DNA of 64,000 nucleotides, taken from NCBI RefSeq assembly GCF_009848495.1, contig NZ_WWEP01000002.1, forward strand, positions 1-64,000, in the 5' to 3' direction. This document shows, piece after piece, positions 9,738 to 18,214 of the stretch. The DNA comes from Flavobacterium sp. MK4S-17. GTDB taxonomy: Bacteria > Bacteroidota > Bacteroidia > Flavobacteriales > Flavobacteriaceae. Positions within the stretch are counted from its first letter, which is position 1; each line of letters opens with the position of its first letter. A program made the position numbers and the translations under genes. A model generated the notes under the pieces. The model did no database searches. It worked only from the letters and a program-made list of their open reading frames with translations, and was not told where the DNA came from.

Positions 9738-9764
9738 AAGTGCCGAATTCAAGTTCCGGCACTT
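9738..9764. other. GC-rich hairpin between the dehydrogenase and HD hydrolase genes
   Basis: Perfect 8-bp inverted repeat AAGTGCCG (9738-9745) and CGGCACTT (9757-9764) with an 11-nt loop; a TAC/GTA pair can extend it past a bulge. It stands out from the AT-rich surroundings. No T-run follows on either strand, so it is not a standard terminator. It may end the upstream dehydrogenase transcript or sit in the 5' leader of the HD gene. Confidence 0.5.
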
Positions 9765-9824
9765 TAGTATCCTAATTACATTAATTAAGTAATACAACAA
9801 GGTAAAGCACTGCCAAATAAAAAA

Positions 9825-10982
9825 CTATGGCTTTAGTACTACCTTAACGCAGTTATCTTTTTTGTTGTTGAATATATCATACATGTTGGATGCCTCTGAT
9901 AATGGAACATTATGTGTAATAATATCATCCAGGGTTACTTTGCCTGTATTCACAAGCTCAATTAAATGGTCTATATAATTGTGTACAAATGCCTGCCCAC
10001 CACGAAGCTTCAGCCCCTTGTCAAACCATTGATGAAGTGGAAAATTATCATAAGGAGAACCATAAACACCCACTACAGTAACTGTACCGCCACGCCTCAC
10101 GGCATCCATACAGTAACCTAATACCTTCATGGTGCCCACTTCACCCTGAATTACATTCATGGCTTTATCTATAAATGTGCGGTGGGCTTCCATACCTACA
10201 GCATCAACACACACATCAGCACCATATCCGTTCGTCATGCTGCGGATAATTTCAACAGCATCATTTTCTTTAGCATTTATTGTTTCCACCTTTGCTGCTT
10301 TTTTAGCCATTTCCAGCCTGTAGGGCTCTATATCTATTCCTATTACCCTTCCGGCACCCCTTAACCATGCCGATTTCATTGCCATGATGCCTACAGGCCC
10401 GCAACCAAATACGGCAACGGTTTCACCGCCTTTAAGTTTGGCCCAGTCTATTGCCGCCCATCCGGTAGGGAAAATATCCGTAAGGAAAAGTGCCTGCTCA
10501 TCGGTTAAATTATCGGAAACTTTACGTGGGCCAATATCAGCATACGGAACCCTTACATATTCAGCCTGTCCGCCACTGTAACCGCCGTAAAGGTCAGTAT
10601 AGCCAAAAAGCGCACCGCCTTTGCCTTCGGTAAGCCCGCCTTCAGGGCCATAAAATTCAGGATTTGAATTTTCGCAGTGCGTGGGCAGGTTCATGTTGCA
10701 AAAATGGCATGTGCCGCAGGATATAGGGAAAGGGACTACTACACGGTCTCCTTTTTTAAGGTTTTTAACCCCGCTTCCCACTTCCTCAACAATACCCATA
10801 AATTCATGTCCTAAAATCATGTCCTTAGGCTGGGGGAAAGCCCCGTTATATATATGGAGGTCAGACCCGCATATGGCGGTAGATGTAACTTTTAATATTA
10901 CATCGGTATTTTCTTCAATAATCGGGTCATCAACTGTGTCTACACTTACATCTTTGGGTTTGTGAAATACTAATGCTTTCAT
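9825..10982 (-). CDS. Zinc-dependent alcohol dehydrogenase (formaldehyde dehydrogenase-like MDR)
   Basis: 385-residue medium-chain dehydrogenase. The catalytic zinc site is C38 (AICGSDLH) with H59-E60 (GHEFMG), and the structural zinc lobe has four Cys at 89, 92, 95 and 103. The cofactor motif is GCGPVG, followed by an acidic residue (IDIE), suggesting NAD preference. The long insert between lobes (NPEFYGPEGGLTEGKGGALFGY) is typical of glutathione-independent formaldehyde dehydrogenase-like enzymes. Expected role: oxidation of short alcohols or aldehydes. It is divergent from the sugar cluster across a 215-nt shared promoter region. Confidence 0.92.
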   Translation of the reverse strand: MKALVFHKPKDVSVDTVDDPIIEENTDVILKVTSTAICGSDLHIYNGAFPQPKDMILGHEFMGIVEEVGSGVKNLKKGDRVVVPFPISCGTCHFCNMNLPTHCENSNPEFYGPEGGLTEGKGGALFGYTDLYGGYSGGQAEYVRVPYADIGPRKVSDNLTDEQALFLTDIFPTGWAAIDWAKLKGGETVAVFGCGPVGIMAMKSAWLRGAGRVIGIDIEPYRLEMAKKAAKVETINAKENDAVEIIRSMTNGYGADVCVDAVGMEAHRTFIDKAMNVIQGEVGTMKVLGYCMDAVRRGGTVTVVGVYGSPYDNFPLHQWFDKGLKLRGGQAFVHNYIDHLIELVNTGKVTLDDIITHNVPLSEASNMYDIFNNKKDNCVKVVLKP

Positions 10983-11080
10983 AATACGTGTTTTTTAATG
11001 TTTAACGAATATCTTATCTATAAAATTCGCTTTTACATTTCCCTTTTTCCTTACATCATTTTTCTTATTCCTTACATATT

Positions 11081-11090
11081 TACACGTGTA
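11081..11090. promoter_or_regulatory. Perfect palindrome TACACGTGTA, candidate operator
   Basis: A 10-bp perfect palindrome in the divergent promoter region, 108 nt before the first gene of the sugar cluster. Its core ACACGTGT recurs at 22449-22456, just after the cluster and about 107 nt before the AraC-type regulator gene. Regulatory meaning is inferred. Confidence 0.35.
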
Positions 11091-11148
11091 TTCTCAATCA
11101 TATAAGCATATAAGAAAATCATGTAATGCCTGCGGTTTTTTACAAAAC

Positions 11149-11156
11149 TAAATTTG
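11149..11156 (+). promoter_or_regulatory. Candidate Bacteroidota -7 box for the sugar cluster
   Basis: TAAATTTG matches the TAnnTTTG -7 consensus exactly and lies 41 nt upstream of the ATG at 11198. A canonical -33 TTG at ideal spacing is not evident; the region there is T-rich (GGTTTTTT). Confidence 0.5.
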
Positions 11157-11197
11157 TAGGAAAGGTTATCTAAAAATCTTTACAGGGGGGATAAAAT

Positions 11198-11890
11198 ATG
11201 ATAAAAACGGCTTTAATAACCGGAGGCAGCAATGGTATAGGCAAAGCTATTGCACAAAAACTTGCCAAAGAAAATATAGAGGTAATTAATGCTGACACAG
11301 AAGAACAGGAAGCAGGGCCTGAAAATTTAGTGTACAGGAAATGCGATGTAACAAATGGAGAAGATATAGATGCCCTTTATGCATGGCTATACGAAAAGCA
11401 GGCTCTTCCTGATGTACTTGTTTTAAATGCCGGAACCGGAATACATGAAAAACTTTTAGAGGGCGACCCGGAAAAGTGGAAAAACACTATAGACCTTAAT
11501 GTAATGGGTATATTAAGGTGTATAAGGGCTTTTGTACCGCATATGCAGGAAAAAAAGCACGGCAGGGTAATTTTTATATCATCAGTAGCGGCTTTTAAAC
11601 CATATGAATATGGTGGGGTTTACAGCGCATCAAAAGCTGCTTTGGAAATGATTGCGGAAACCCTTTGGCTGGAAACACAGCCTTACATTGCTGTAACAAC
11701 TATTAATGCAGGTATAACCGATACCGGATTTTTTAAGGGCAGGCTTTTAAAAGACCAAACCGTAGCGGATTTAGGTATGGGGAGCCTTTTGCCACAGAAT
11801 ATTGCTGATGATGTGTGGCATGTGCTTTCCAAAAGAGATGGGGCTGTAATCAACAGGATTATAACACGCCCTGCACAACAATTATTTTAA
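11198..11890 (+). CDS. SDR oxidoreductase, first gene of the sugar cluster
   Basis: 230-residue classical SDR. Cofactor motif GGSNGIG at 9-15, LNAG at 76-79, catalytic Ser near 128-129 (FISSVA) and Y142-x3-K146 (VYSASKAA). An acidic residue after beta-2 (NAD motif region NADTEE) suggests NAD(H). It is followed 27 nt later by an epimerase gene and heads a run of ten same-strand genes, so it probably modifies a sugar or sugar-derived intermediate. Substrate unknown. Confidence 0.88.
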   Translation: MIKTALITGGSNGIGKAIAQKLAKENIEVINADTEEQEAGPENLVYRKCDVTNGEDIDALYAWLYEKQALPDVLVLNAGTGIHEKLLEGDPEKWKNTIDLNVMGILRCIRAFVPHMQEKKHGRVIFISSVAAFKPYEYGGVYSASKAALEMIAETLWLETQPYIAVTTINAGITDTGFFKGRLLKDQTVADLGMGSLLPQNIADDVWHVLSKRDGAVINRIITRPAQQLF

Positions 11891-11917
11891 AAACAACCAA
11901 ACAAATTTATATACCAC

Positions 11918-13033
11918 ATGAAAAAAAGAGTATTAATAACAGGCGGTGCAGGATTCATAGGTTCACACCTGGCAGATGAGCTAATAGGGAAAGGGTATCA
12001 GGTCAGGGTGCTGGATAACCTTTCGGAACAGGTGCATGGCCCTATGGCTCAACGACCGGATTACCTTAACCCGCAGGCGGAACTTGTTGTTGGAGATGTA
12101 CGCAACAAGAAAGCAGTAAGGGAAGCCCTGGATGGTGTTGATGCCGTTTTTCATTTTGCAGCTATGGTAGGGGTAGGGCAAAGCATGTACCAGATTGAAG
12201 ATTATACAAGTGTAAATAACATTGGTACTTCGGTATTACTGGAAGCTTTAATAGAAAATCCTGTAAAAAAATTAATAGTAGCATCAAGCATGAGTATTTA
12301 TGGTGAAGGGCTTTACAAAACGGCAACAGGCACATATATACAGGAATGCGACCGTTTGCTGGAAAATTTGCGCCGCCAAAGGTGGGATATGTATGATGAT
12401 GAAGAAACACCTTATATACCCATCCCCACACCGGAATATAAAAAGCCGTGCCTTTCATCGGTTTATGCACTTTCAAAGTATGACCAGGAACGTTTGTGCC
12501 TTATAACAGGCAAGGCTTATAATATACCTACCACGGCACTGAGGTTTTTTAATGTTTATGGTACCCGACAGGCACTATCTAACCCATATACAGGCGTGTT
12601 GGCCATTTTTGCCTCCCGGCTTTTAAATAACAATCCACCGATGATTTTTGAGGATGGAATGCAAAAAAGGGATTTTGTGCATGTAAAAGATGTGGCAAGG
12701 GCCTGCAGGCTCGCGCTCGAAACCCCGGAGGCTGATGGAGAGGTATTTAATATAGGCAGCGGCAATCAATATACTATCAGGGAAATTGCAGATAAACTTG
12801 CAATGGTAATGGGTAAAAGCAATAAGGCCGAGGTTACGGGCAAGTACCGTGTAGGTGACATAAGGCACTGTTTTGCTGACTTAACCAAAGCCACTGCTTT
12901 ACTTGGTTATGAGCCTCAGGTAAATTTCGAGGATGGGCTTACCGAACTTGCACAATGGCTTGAAGGCCAGATAGCTGTTGACAGTGTAAATAAAGCAACT
13001 GAAGAATTAGCCTCCCGCGGCCTTACCGTTTAA
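11918..13033 (+). CDS. NAD-dependent nucleotide-sugar epimerase/dehydratase
   Basis: 371-residue extended SDR. GGAGFIG at 9-15 binds NAD; the catalytic residues are the Ser in SSMSIYG (about 123-126) and Y183-x3-K187. An insertion of roughly 45 residues (about 135-180, containing three acidic/Pro patches) separates the STS-type motif from YxxxK, longer than in GalE/RmlB. The RDFVHVKDVA motif is typical for nucleotide-sugar enzymes. Likely converts an NDP-sugar used by the glycosyltransferases downstream. Exact sugar unknown. Confidence 0.9.
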   Translation: MKKRVLITGGAGFIGSHLADELIGKGYQVRVLDNLSEQVHGPMAQRPDYLNPQAELVVGDVRNKKAVREALDGVDAVFHFAAMVGVGQSMYQIEDYTSVNNIGTSVLLEALIENPVKKLIVASSMSIYGEGLYKTATGTYIQECDRLLENLRRQRWDMYDDEETPYIPIPTPEYKKPCLSSVYALSKYDQERLCLITGKAYNIPTTALRFFNVYGTRQALSNPYTGVLAIFASRLLNNNPPMIFEDGMQKRDFVHVKDVARACRLALETPEADGEVFNIGSGNQYTIREIADKLAMVMGKSNKAEVTGKYRVGDIRHCFADLTKATALLGYEPQVNFEDGLTELAQWLEGQIAVDSVNKATEELASRGLTV

Positions 13034-13046
13034 ATAAGATATTGAT

Positions 13047-15071
13047 ATGAAAGAGAGAAGTCAAATAAAAACACCGATGGTAGGTATTGTTGAGTGGTTC
13101 AGGCCGGGACAGTACCAAGAAGTAAAGGAAGCCATAAAAGATTTCGGAAAATTAGGAATAAAACATTTACGTACAGGTATATCATGGGCGGAATGGCATG
13201 TGGAGGGTAATGAAGAATGGTATGACTGGCTTTTTCCTGAACTTGCAAAACATGTAAACGTTTTACCTTGCTTTTTATATACGCCGCCATCTTTAGGTAT
13301 ATCCCCTAAAGTATCTTCCCCACCCAAAAACCCTAAAGATTTTGCAGATTTTGTAGATGTAATAATTACACGCTATGGCGATTATTTTGACTGGGTAGAG
13401 TTGTGGAATGAACCAAATAACAGGGTAGAATATGATTTTACTATGGATTATTCCTGGAACAGGTTTTCAGAAATGATTGGTATGGCAGCCTATTGGGCAA
13501 AACATAAAGGCAAGAAAACCCTTTTGGGAGGCATGAGCCCAATAGACCCGAACTGGCTTCAGATGATGGCAGAAAAAGGCACATTGCAATATATTGACGC
13601 TATCGGCATACATGGATTTCCGGGTGTATTTGACCAGCAGTGGACTAACTGGCAGGAAAATATTTCGGCAGTAAGGCAGGTACTTGAAGATAATAGCCTT
13701 GAGAAAGAATTATGGATTACCGAAGCCGGTTTTTCTACCTGGCAGGATGATGAGGTAAAACAATGGGAAGAATTTAAAAATGCGGTTACCACTGATGCCG
13801 ACAGGGTATATTGGTATGGCTTAAAAGACCTTAACCCTGTTTACCCTACCGTTGGCGGGTTTCACCTGGATGACCGTGAATATTTTTTCGGGATGAAAAA
13901 ATATGACGGTACCGAAAAATTACTGTATAAACTATTATCAAAAAATGGCATGGAAAATATTAGCAACCATACATACATCCGTAAACAATATGCATTTAAT
14001 GAGGGCGAAAAATATGTGCTTATAACCGGGGGAGCCGGTTTTGTTGGTACTAACCTTGCCAAGAGGCTTTTAAGCACAGGAAAACGTGTTATGATTTATG
14101 ATAACATATCCCGTGACGGCGTAGAAAACAACCTGAAATGGCTACAGGAAAAATATGGCGACAGGCTTTTGGTACAGATTGCCGATGTAAAGGAAAAAAG
14201 GATACTGGAAGAATGTGTTAAGAATGCAGAACAGGTATTTCATTTTTCGGCTCAGGTAGCAGTAACATCTTCTTTAACTAACCCTGAACATGATTTTGAG
14301 GTAAACATTAAAGGCACTTTCAACCTGTTGGAAGCTATCCGTAAATCAGCTCATAAACCGCCGCTGGTTTTTACTTCAACCAATAAAGTGTATGGAGATT
14401 TAACGGATTTGGGCCTTATTACAGATGAAACAAGGTACTATCCTGAAAATAACGAAATATGCAATAATGGTGTCGATGAAAGCCGGCCGCTTGATTTCCA
14501 TAGTCCCTATGGTTGTTCTAAAGGCTCAGCAGACCAGTATGTATTGGACTATTCCAGGTCCTATGGTTTAAAAACGGCTGTATTCAGGATGAGTTGTATT
14601 TATGGTCCGCACCAGTTTGGCAATGAAGACCAGGGGTGGGTTGCCCATTTCCTTATCAGTGCATTGCAGGACAAGCCTATAGTTATTTATGGCAACGGTA
14701 AGCAGGTGAGGGACATTCTTTTTGTTGAGGATTTAGTTGATGCATTTTTGCTGGCACAACAAAATATGGATAAAATATCCGGTAATGCCTTCAATATAGG
14801 CGGAGGGCTCCAAAATACGGTTAGCCTGATGGAAATTTTAGAAATAATCAGGCAAAAAACCGGTAAGGCTATTGATATTTCTTATGAAACATGGAGAACA
14901 GGAGACCAGCAATACTATGTTTCCAACACTTCTAAATTTAAAACAGCAACGGGCTGGTCTCCAAAATTCTCTGTATCACAAGGTGTGGACGAACTTTTAT
15001 TATGGCTGTGCAAAAGCAGGAATATCAGCCTTAAGCAGGATAAAGTTTCATCAAAAGCAATTGCAGTATGA
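13047..15071 (+). CDS. Fusion: clan GH-A glycosidase-like domain + NDP-sugar epimerase (CDP-tyvelose epimerase-like)
   Basis: 674 residues in one uninterrupted frame. Residues about 10-300 look like a GH39-like TIM barrel: acid/base candidate E122 in ELWNEPN and nucleophile candidate E226 in LWITEAGF, the usual beta-4 and beta-7 pair. Residues about 322-665 are an extended SDR: GGAGFVG at 328-334, the TSTNKVYG motif (about 443-450) and Y488-x3-K492. The pattern DESRPLDFHSPYGCSKG and FRMSCIYGPHQFG resembles CDP-paratose/tyvelose 2-epimerases. No signal peptide, so cytoplasmic. It starts 13 nt after the preceding epimerase and overlaps the next gene by 4 nt. Joining a glycosidase fold to a sugar-nucleotide epimerase is unusual; the barrel may act as a transferase or binding module. 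Confidence 0.88.
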   Translation: MKERSQIKTPMVGIVEWFRPGQYQEVKEAIKDFGKLGIKHLRTGISWAEWHVEGNEEWYDWLFPELAKHVNVLPCFLYTPPSLGISPKVSSPPKNPKDFADFVDVIITRYGDYFDWVELWNEPNNRVEYDFTMDYSWNRFSEMIGMAAYWAKHKGKKTLLGGMSPIDPNWLQMMAEKGTLQYIDAIGIHGFPGVFDQQWTNWQENISAVRQVLEDNSLEKELWITEAGFSTWQDDEVKQWEEFKNAVTTDADRVYWYGLKDLNPVYPTVGGFHLDDREYFFGMKKYDGTEKLLYKLLSKNGMENISNHTYIRKQYAFNEGEKYVLITGGAGFVGTNLAKRLLSTGKRVMIYDNISRDGVENNLKWLQEKYGDRLLVQIADVKEKRILEECVKNAEQVFHFSAQVAVTSSLTNPEHDFEVNIKGTFNLLEAIRKSAHKPPLVFTSTNKVYGDLTDLGLITDETRYYPENNEICNNGVDESRPLDFHSPYGCSKGSADQYVLDYSRSYGLKTAVFRMSCIYGPHQFGNEDQGWVAHFLISALQDKPIVIYGNGKQVRDILFVEDLVDAFLLAQQNMDKISGNAFNIGGGLQNTVSLMEILEIIRQKTGKAIDISYETWRTGDQQYYVSNTSKFKTATGWSPKFSVSQGVDELLLWLCKSRNISLKQDKVSSKAIAV

Positions 15072-16093
15072 TGGAAACAGTTTCAAACCTAAATATAGCA
15101 AATAAATCTGTAAAACTAGTTTCAACCATGAAAGCGGCTGCACTTGCCGCCCCACTTTCTGTTACTATAGAAACCGCCCCGCTTCCGCAACCTCAAAAAG
15201 ATGAAGTAAGGATAAAAATACAGGGTTGTGGCGTTTGTGCCTCAAGCATACCCGTTTGGGAAGGGCGTGAGTGGTTTTCCTACCCTGTACCAGCCGGAAG
15301 CCCCGGGCATGAAGGCTGGGGGATAATTGATGCTGTAGGAAATGATGTTTCAGGATTAAAAACAGGCGACAGGGTAGCATGCCTTTCTTATAATGCCTTT
15401 GCCGAATATGATGTTGCAAGGGCAAGCCAGGTAGTAAAACTGCCTTCATCATTAAACGATATGCCGTTTCCCGGTGAGGCGCTGGGCTGTGTTATGAATA
15501 TTTTTAACCGCAGTGATATTAAAAGCGGGCAAACTGTTGCAGTTGTAGGAGCAGGGTTTATAGGGCTTTTGCTTATTGAGCTTGCCAAATCGGCAGGGGC
15601 AAAAGTAATTGCGGTTTCAAAACGTGAGTTTTCCTTAAATGCAGCAATTACAGCAGGAGCTGATAACGCTGTGGCTATGGATGACCATTATAAGATTATA
15701 AATAAAGTAAAGGAACTGACAGGCGGCAGTTTTTGCGACAGGGTGATTGAAGTAACGGGTAAGGAATGGCCATTAAACCTTGCAATAGAACTGACTGCTG
15801 AGCGTGGTAAATTAATTGTGGCAGGCTATCATCAGGATGGAATGAGGCAGGTAAACATGCAGCTGCTTAACTGGCGCGGTATTGATATGATTAACGCACA
15901 CGAAAGAAACCCCGAACAATATATACAGGGCATTAAACAGGCTATAAAAGCCATAGAGGAGGGCAGGATGAATCCTTTTCCGCTATTTACACATTCTTTC
16001 CCGTTAATAGAAACAGGTAGGGCTTTTGATATGCTTACCGCAAGGCCTGATGGTTTTATAAAAGCACTAATAGTAAATACCGAAAAATCATGA
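15068..16093 (+). CDS. Medium-chain dehydrogenase without structural zinc loop
   Basis: 341 residues, MDR family. C57 (GCGVCASS) and H81-E82 (GHEGWG) occupy catalytic zinc positions, but the four-Cys structural lobe is absent and the usual CGSD is CASS, so zinc coordination may be altered. Cofactor motif GAGFIG. The ATG at 15068 overlaps the preceding stop (ATGA), but an internal ATG at 15128 (MKAAALAAPL) is the conventional MDR start and the first 20 residues lack MDR character. Likely oxidises a sugar or polyol intermediate; it is followed by a Gfo/Idh/MocA enzyme with 4-nt overlap, a pairing common in sugar modification. Confidence 0.85.
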   Translation: MMETVSNLNIANKSVKLVSTMKAAALAAPLSVTIETAPLPQPQKDEVRIKIQGCGVCASSIPVWEGREWFSYPVPAGSPGHEGWGIIDAVGNDVSGLKTGDRVACLSYNAFAEYDVARASQVVKLPSSLNDMPFPGEALGCVMNIFNRSDIKSGQTVAVVGAGFIGLLLIELAKSAGAKVIAVSKREFSLNAAITAGADNAVAMDDHYKIINKVKELTGGSFCDRVIEVTGKEWPLNLAIELTAERGKLIVAGYHQDGMRQVNMQLLNWRGIDMINAHERNPEQYIQGIKQAIKAIEEGRMNPFPLFTHSFPLIETGRAFDMLTARPDGFIKALIVNTEKS

Positions 16094-17115
16094 CAGAAAC
16101 AGGTACGGAGAAAGAAAAAAAGATTTTATCGCTGGGCTTTATAGGAGTAGGGTGGATAGGCAGGAACAGGATGGAAGTACTTATTAATAAAGCAAATGCA
16201 AAGCCGGTAGCCATTGCCGAACCCTACAGCACTAATGCCGCCGATGCACTTACAGCGGCTGCGGGTGCAACCTTAGTACAAACACCGCAAGAGGTTTATA
16301 ATATTGATAAGCTGGACGGAGTAGTAATTGCTACACCAAGTGCAATTCACGCTGCACAGTCGATAGCAGCCCTGAAATCCGGTAAGGCAGTATTTTGTCA
16401 AAAACCTTTAGGTAGGACAGCCAGTGAGGTAAAAGAGGTAATACAGGCCTCGCAGGAAGCAGGTAAGCTCCTTTCCGTAGATATGTCTTACAGGCATACA
16501 AAAGCTTTTCAGGCTGTTTATGATTGTATAAATAATGGTGAAATTGGAAAAATATATGCAGTTGACCTTATTTTTCATAACGCTTATGGGCCTGATAAGG
16601 AATGGTTTTATGATATAGAGCAATCAGGCGGCGGCTGTGTTATGGACCTGGGAATACACATGGCCGATATGGCTTTGTGCTGCTTGGGCTTTCCGAAAAT
16701 AAACGAAGTTAAAAGCCATTTATTCAGTAAGGGTATAAAGTTGCAGCCTCAGGAAAAAAAAGTAGAGGACTTTGCCAAAGTATTTATGCTAACGGAAGAT
16801 GATACCGCAATAAGCATTGAATGCTCATGGCATGTATCGGCAGGGCAGGATGCAGTAATTGAAGCTGTATTTTATGGTACTGAAGGCGGCGTTGCCTTTA
16901 AAAACTGCAATGGCTCATTTTATGATTTTAAAGCAGAAAAATATAAAGGTACTTATAAAGAAAACCTTGTAGTGCCTCCTGATGACTGGAGCGGCAGGGC
17001 GGGGCTTGTATGGGCATCCCAGCTATTGGCCGGGCATGGGTATAACAGTATTAGCGCCGCAGAATATTTACAAACAGCCCAATTAATTGACAGGATTTAT
17101 GGAAGACAGGATTAA
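16090..17115 (+). CDS. Gfo/Idh/MocA family oxidoreductase
   Basis: 341 residues. N-terminal Rossmann domain with GVGWIG (19-24); the EKP-like motif is CQKPLG with the key Lys at 105, the usual Glu being replaced by Gln. The C-terminal half has the alpha/beta domain with GGGCVMDLGIHMADMALC, matching the family GG-x-L-D-G-H motif. Probably oxidises or reduces a sugar ring carbon of a pathway intermediate. Overlaps the upstream gene by 4 nt and the downstream glycosyltransferase by 17 nt. Confidence 0.9.
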   Translation: MTETGTEKEKKILSLGFIGVGWIGRNRMEVLINKANAKPVAIAEPYSTNAADALTAAAGATLVQTPQEVYNIDKLDGVVIATPSAIHAAQSIAALKSGKAVFCQKPLGRTASEVKEVIQASQEAGKLLSVDMSYRHTKAFQAVYDCINNGEIGKIYAVDLIFHNAYGPDKEWFYDIEQSGGGCVMDLGIHMADMALCCLGFPKINEVKSHLFSKGIKLQPQEKKVEDFAKVFMLTEDDTAISIECSWHVSAGQDAVIEAVFYGTEGGVAFKNCNGSFYDFKAEKYKGTYKENLVVPPDDWSGRAGLVWASQLLAGHGYNSISAAEYLQTAQLIDRIYGRQD

Positions 17116-18214
17116 AATATTAATGACAGCTGATACAGTGGGTGGTGTATGGACATATGCCATAAATCTTTGCAAAGGACTTCAGGATTATAATGCAGAG
17201 ATACATTTAATGACAATGGGTGGCAGCCTGGATAAAAGCCAGGTAAGGCAGATAAGCCAGTTAAGGAATATTTTTTTGTATTGCAGCGATTATAAACTGG
17301 AGTGGATGGATAATCCCTGGGAAGACGTAAAGCTTGCTGGGCAATGGATAAGTTCTGTATATAAAAAAGTTAAGCCTGATATAGTACATTTTAACAACTA
17401 TGGCGAACTGTGTGGTGAATGGATGTGCCCTGTAGTTACTGTATTTCACTCCTGCGTGCAAACATGGTGGAAAGCGGTTAAAACAAGTAAGATACCTGCG
17501 GAATGGGAAAAATACTGTTTTATTGTGGAAAAAGCCCTTTTCTTTTCAGATGTACTGGTTGCGCCATCGGCAGCAATGCTTACAGAGGCAGAAAAAGTGT
17601 ATGGCAGGATTGGCTTTTCAAAGGTAATATATAACGGAAGTGATGATGCAGGATATGTTACCGAGGCAAAAGAACCCTTTATACTTTCGGCAGGGCGTGT
17701 TTGGGATGAAGCCAAAAATATAGCAATGCTTTCTGAAGTTGCAGCCCGGCTTAAATGGCCGGTTTACATTGCAGGAAACCATGAAAGCCCTTTTACGGGT
17801 GCTGCTGCCATTCCTGAAAATGTACATTTTTTAGGGCAGTTATCGCAGGAGGAACTGCAATATTATATGGACAGGGCATCAATTTTTGTAATGCCTGCAA
17901 AATATGAACCTTTTGGGCTTGCAATACTCGAAGCTGCAAAATCAGGGTGTGCACTGGTACTGGGTAATATATCATCGCTAAACGAAATATGGGAAGATAC
18001 AGCAATGTATTTTGACCCCGATGATAAAGAACAGGCTGTAAATGTAATCAATAGGCTTATTAAGGATGACAGATTACGTGCCGAGATTTCATCAAAATCG
18101 AGTGGCCGGGCCAAAGAATTTACTATAGAAAAAATGGCTTCTGAATATATGGAATTGTATAAAGGGCTGCTGGTAGAAAAGCACCTGAAGAAACGTAATA
18201 AAATAAGTGTATGA
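17099..18214 (+). CDS. Glycosyltransferase family 4 (GT-B)
   Basis: 371 residues from the ATG at 17099 (MEDRIKILM). A TTG at 17087 would add four residues but is less likely. N-terminal acceptor domain has the TADTVGGVWTYA loop; C-terminal donor domain has SAGRVWDEAKN and the EPFGLAILEAAKSG E-x7-E motif that binds the nucleotide-sugar. Retaining transferase by family. No membrane segment, so it works in the cytoplasm or at the membrane surface. It precedes three CgeB-like transferases, with which it probably builds one glycan. Confidence 0.9.
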   Translation: MEDRIKILMTADTVGGVWTYAINLCKGLQDYNAEIHLMTMGGSLDKSQVRQISQLRNIFLYCSDYKLEWMDNPWEDVKLAGQWISSVYKKVKPDIVHFNNYGELCGEWMCPVVTVFHSCVQTWWKAVKTSKIPAEWEKYCFIVEKALFFSDVLVAPSAAMLTEAEKVYGRIGFSKVIYNGSDDAGYVTEAKEPFILSAGRVWDEAKNIAMLSEVAARLKWPVYIAGNHESPFTGAAAIPENVHFLGQLSQEELQYYMDRASIFVMPAKYEPFGLAILEAAKSGCALVLGNISSLNEIWEDTAMYFDPDDKEQAVNVINRLIKDDRLRAEISSKSSGRAKEFTIEKMASEYMELYKGLLVEKHLKKRNKISV

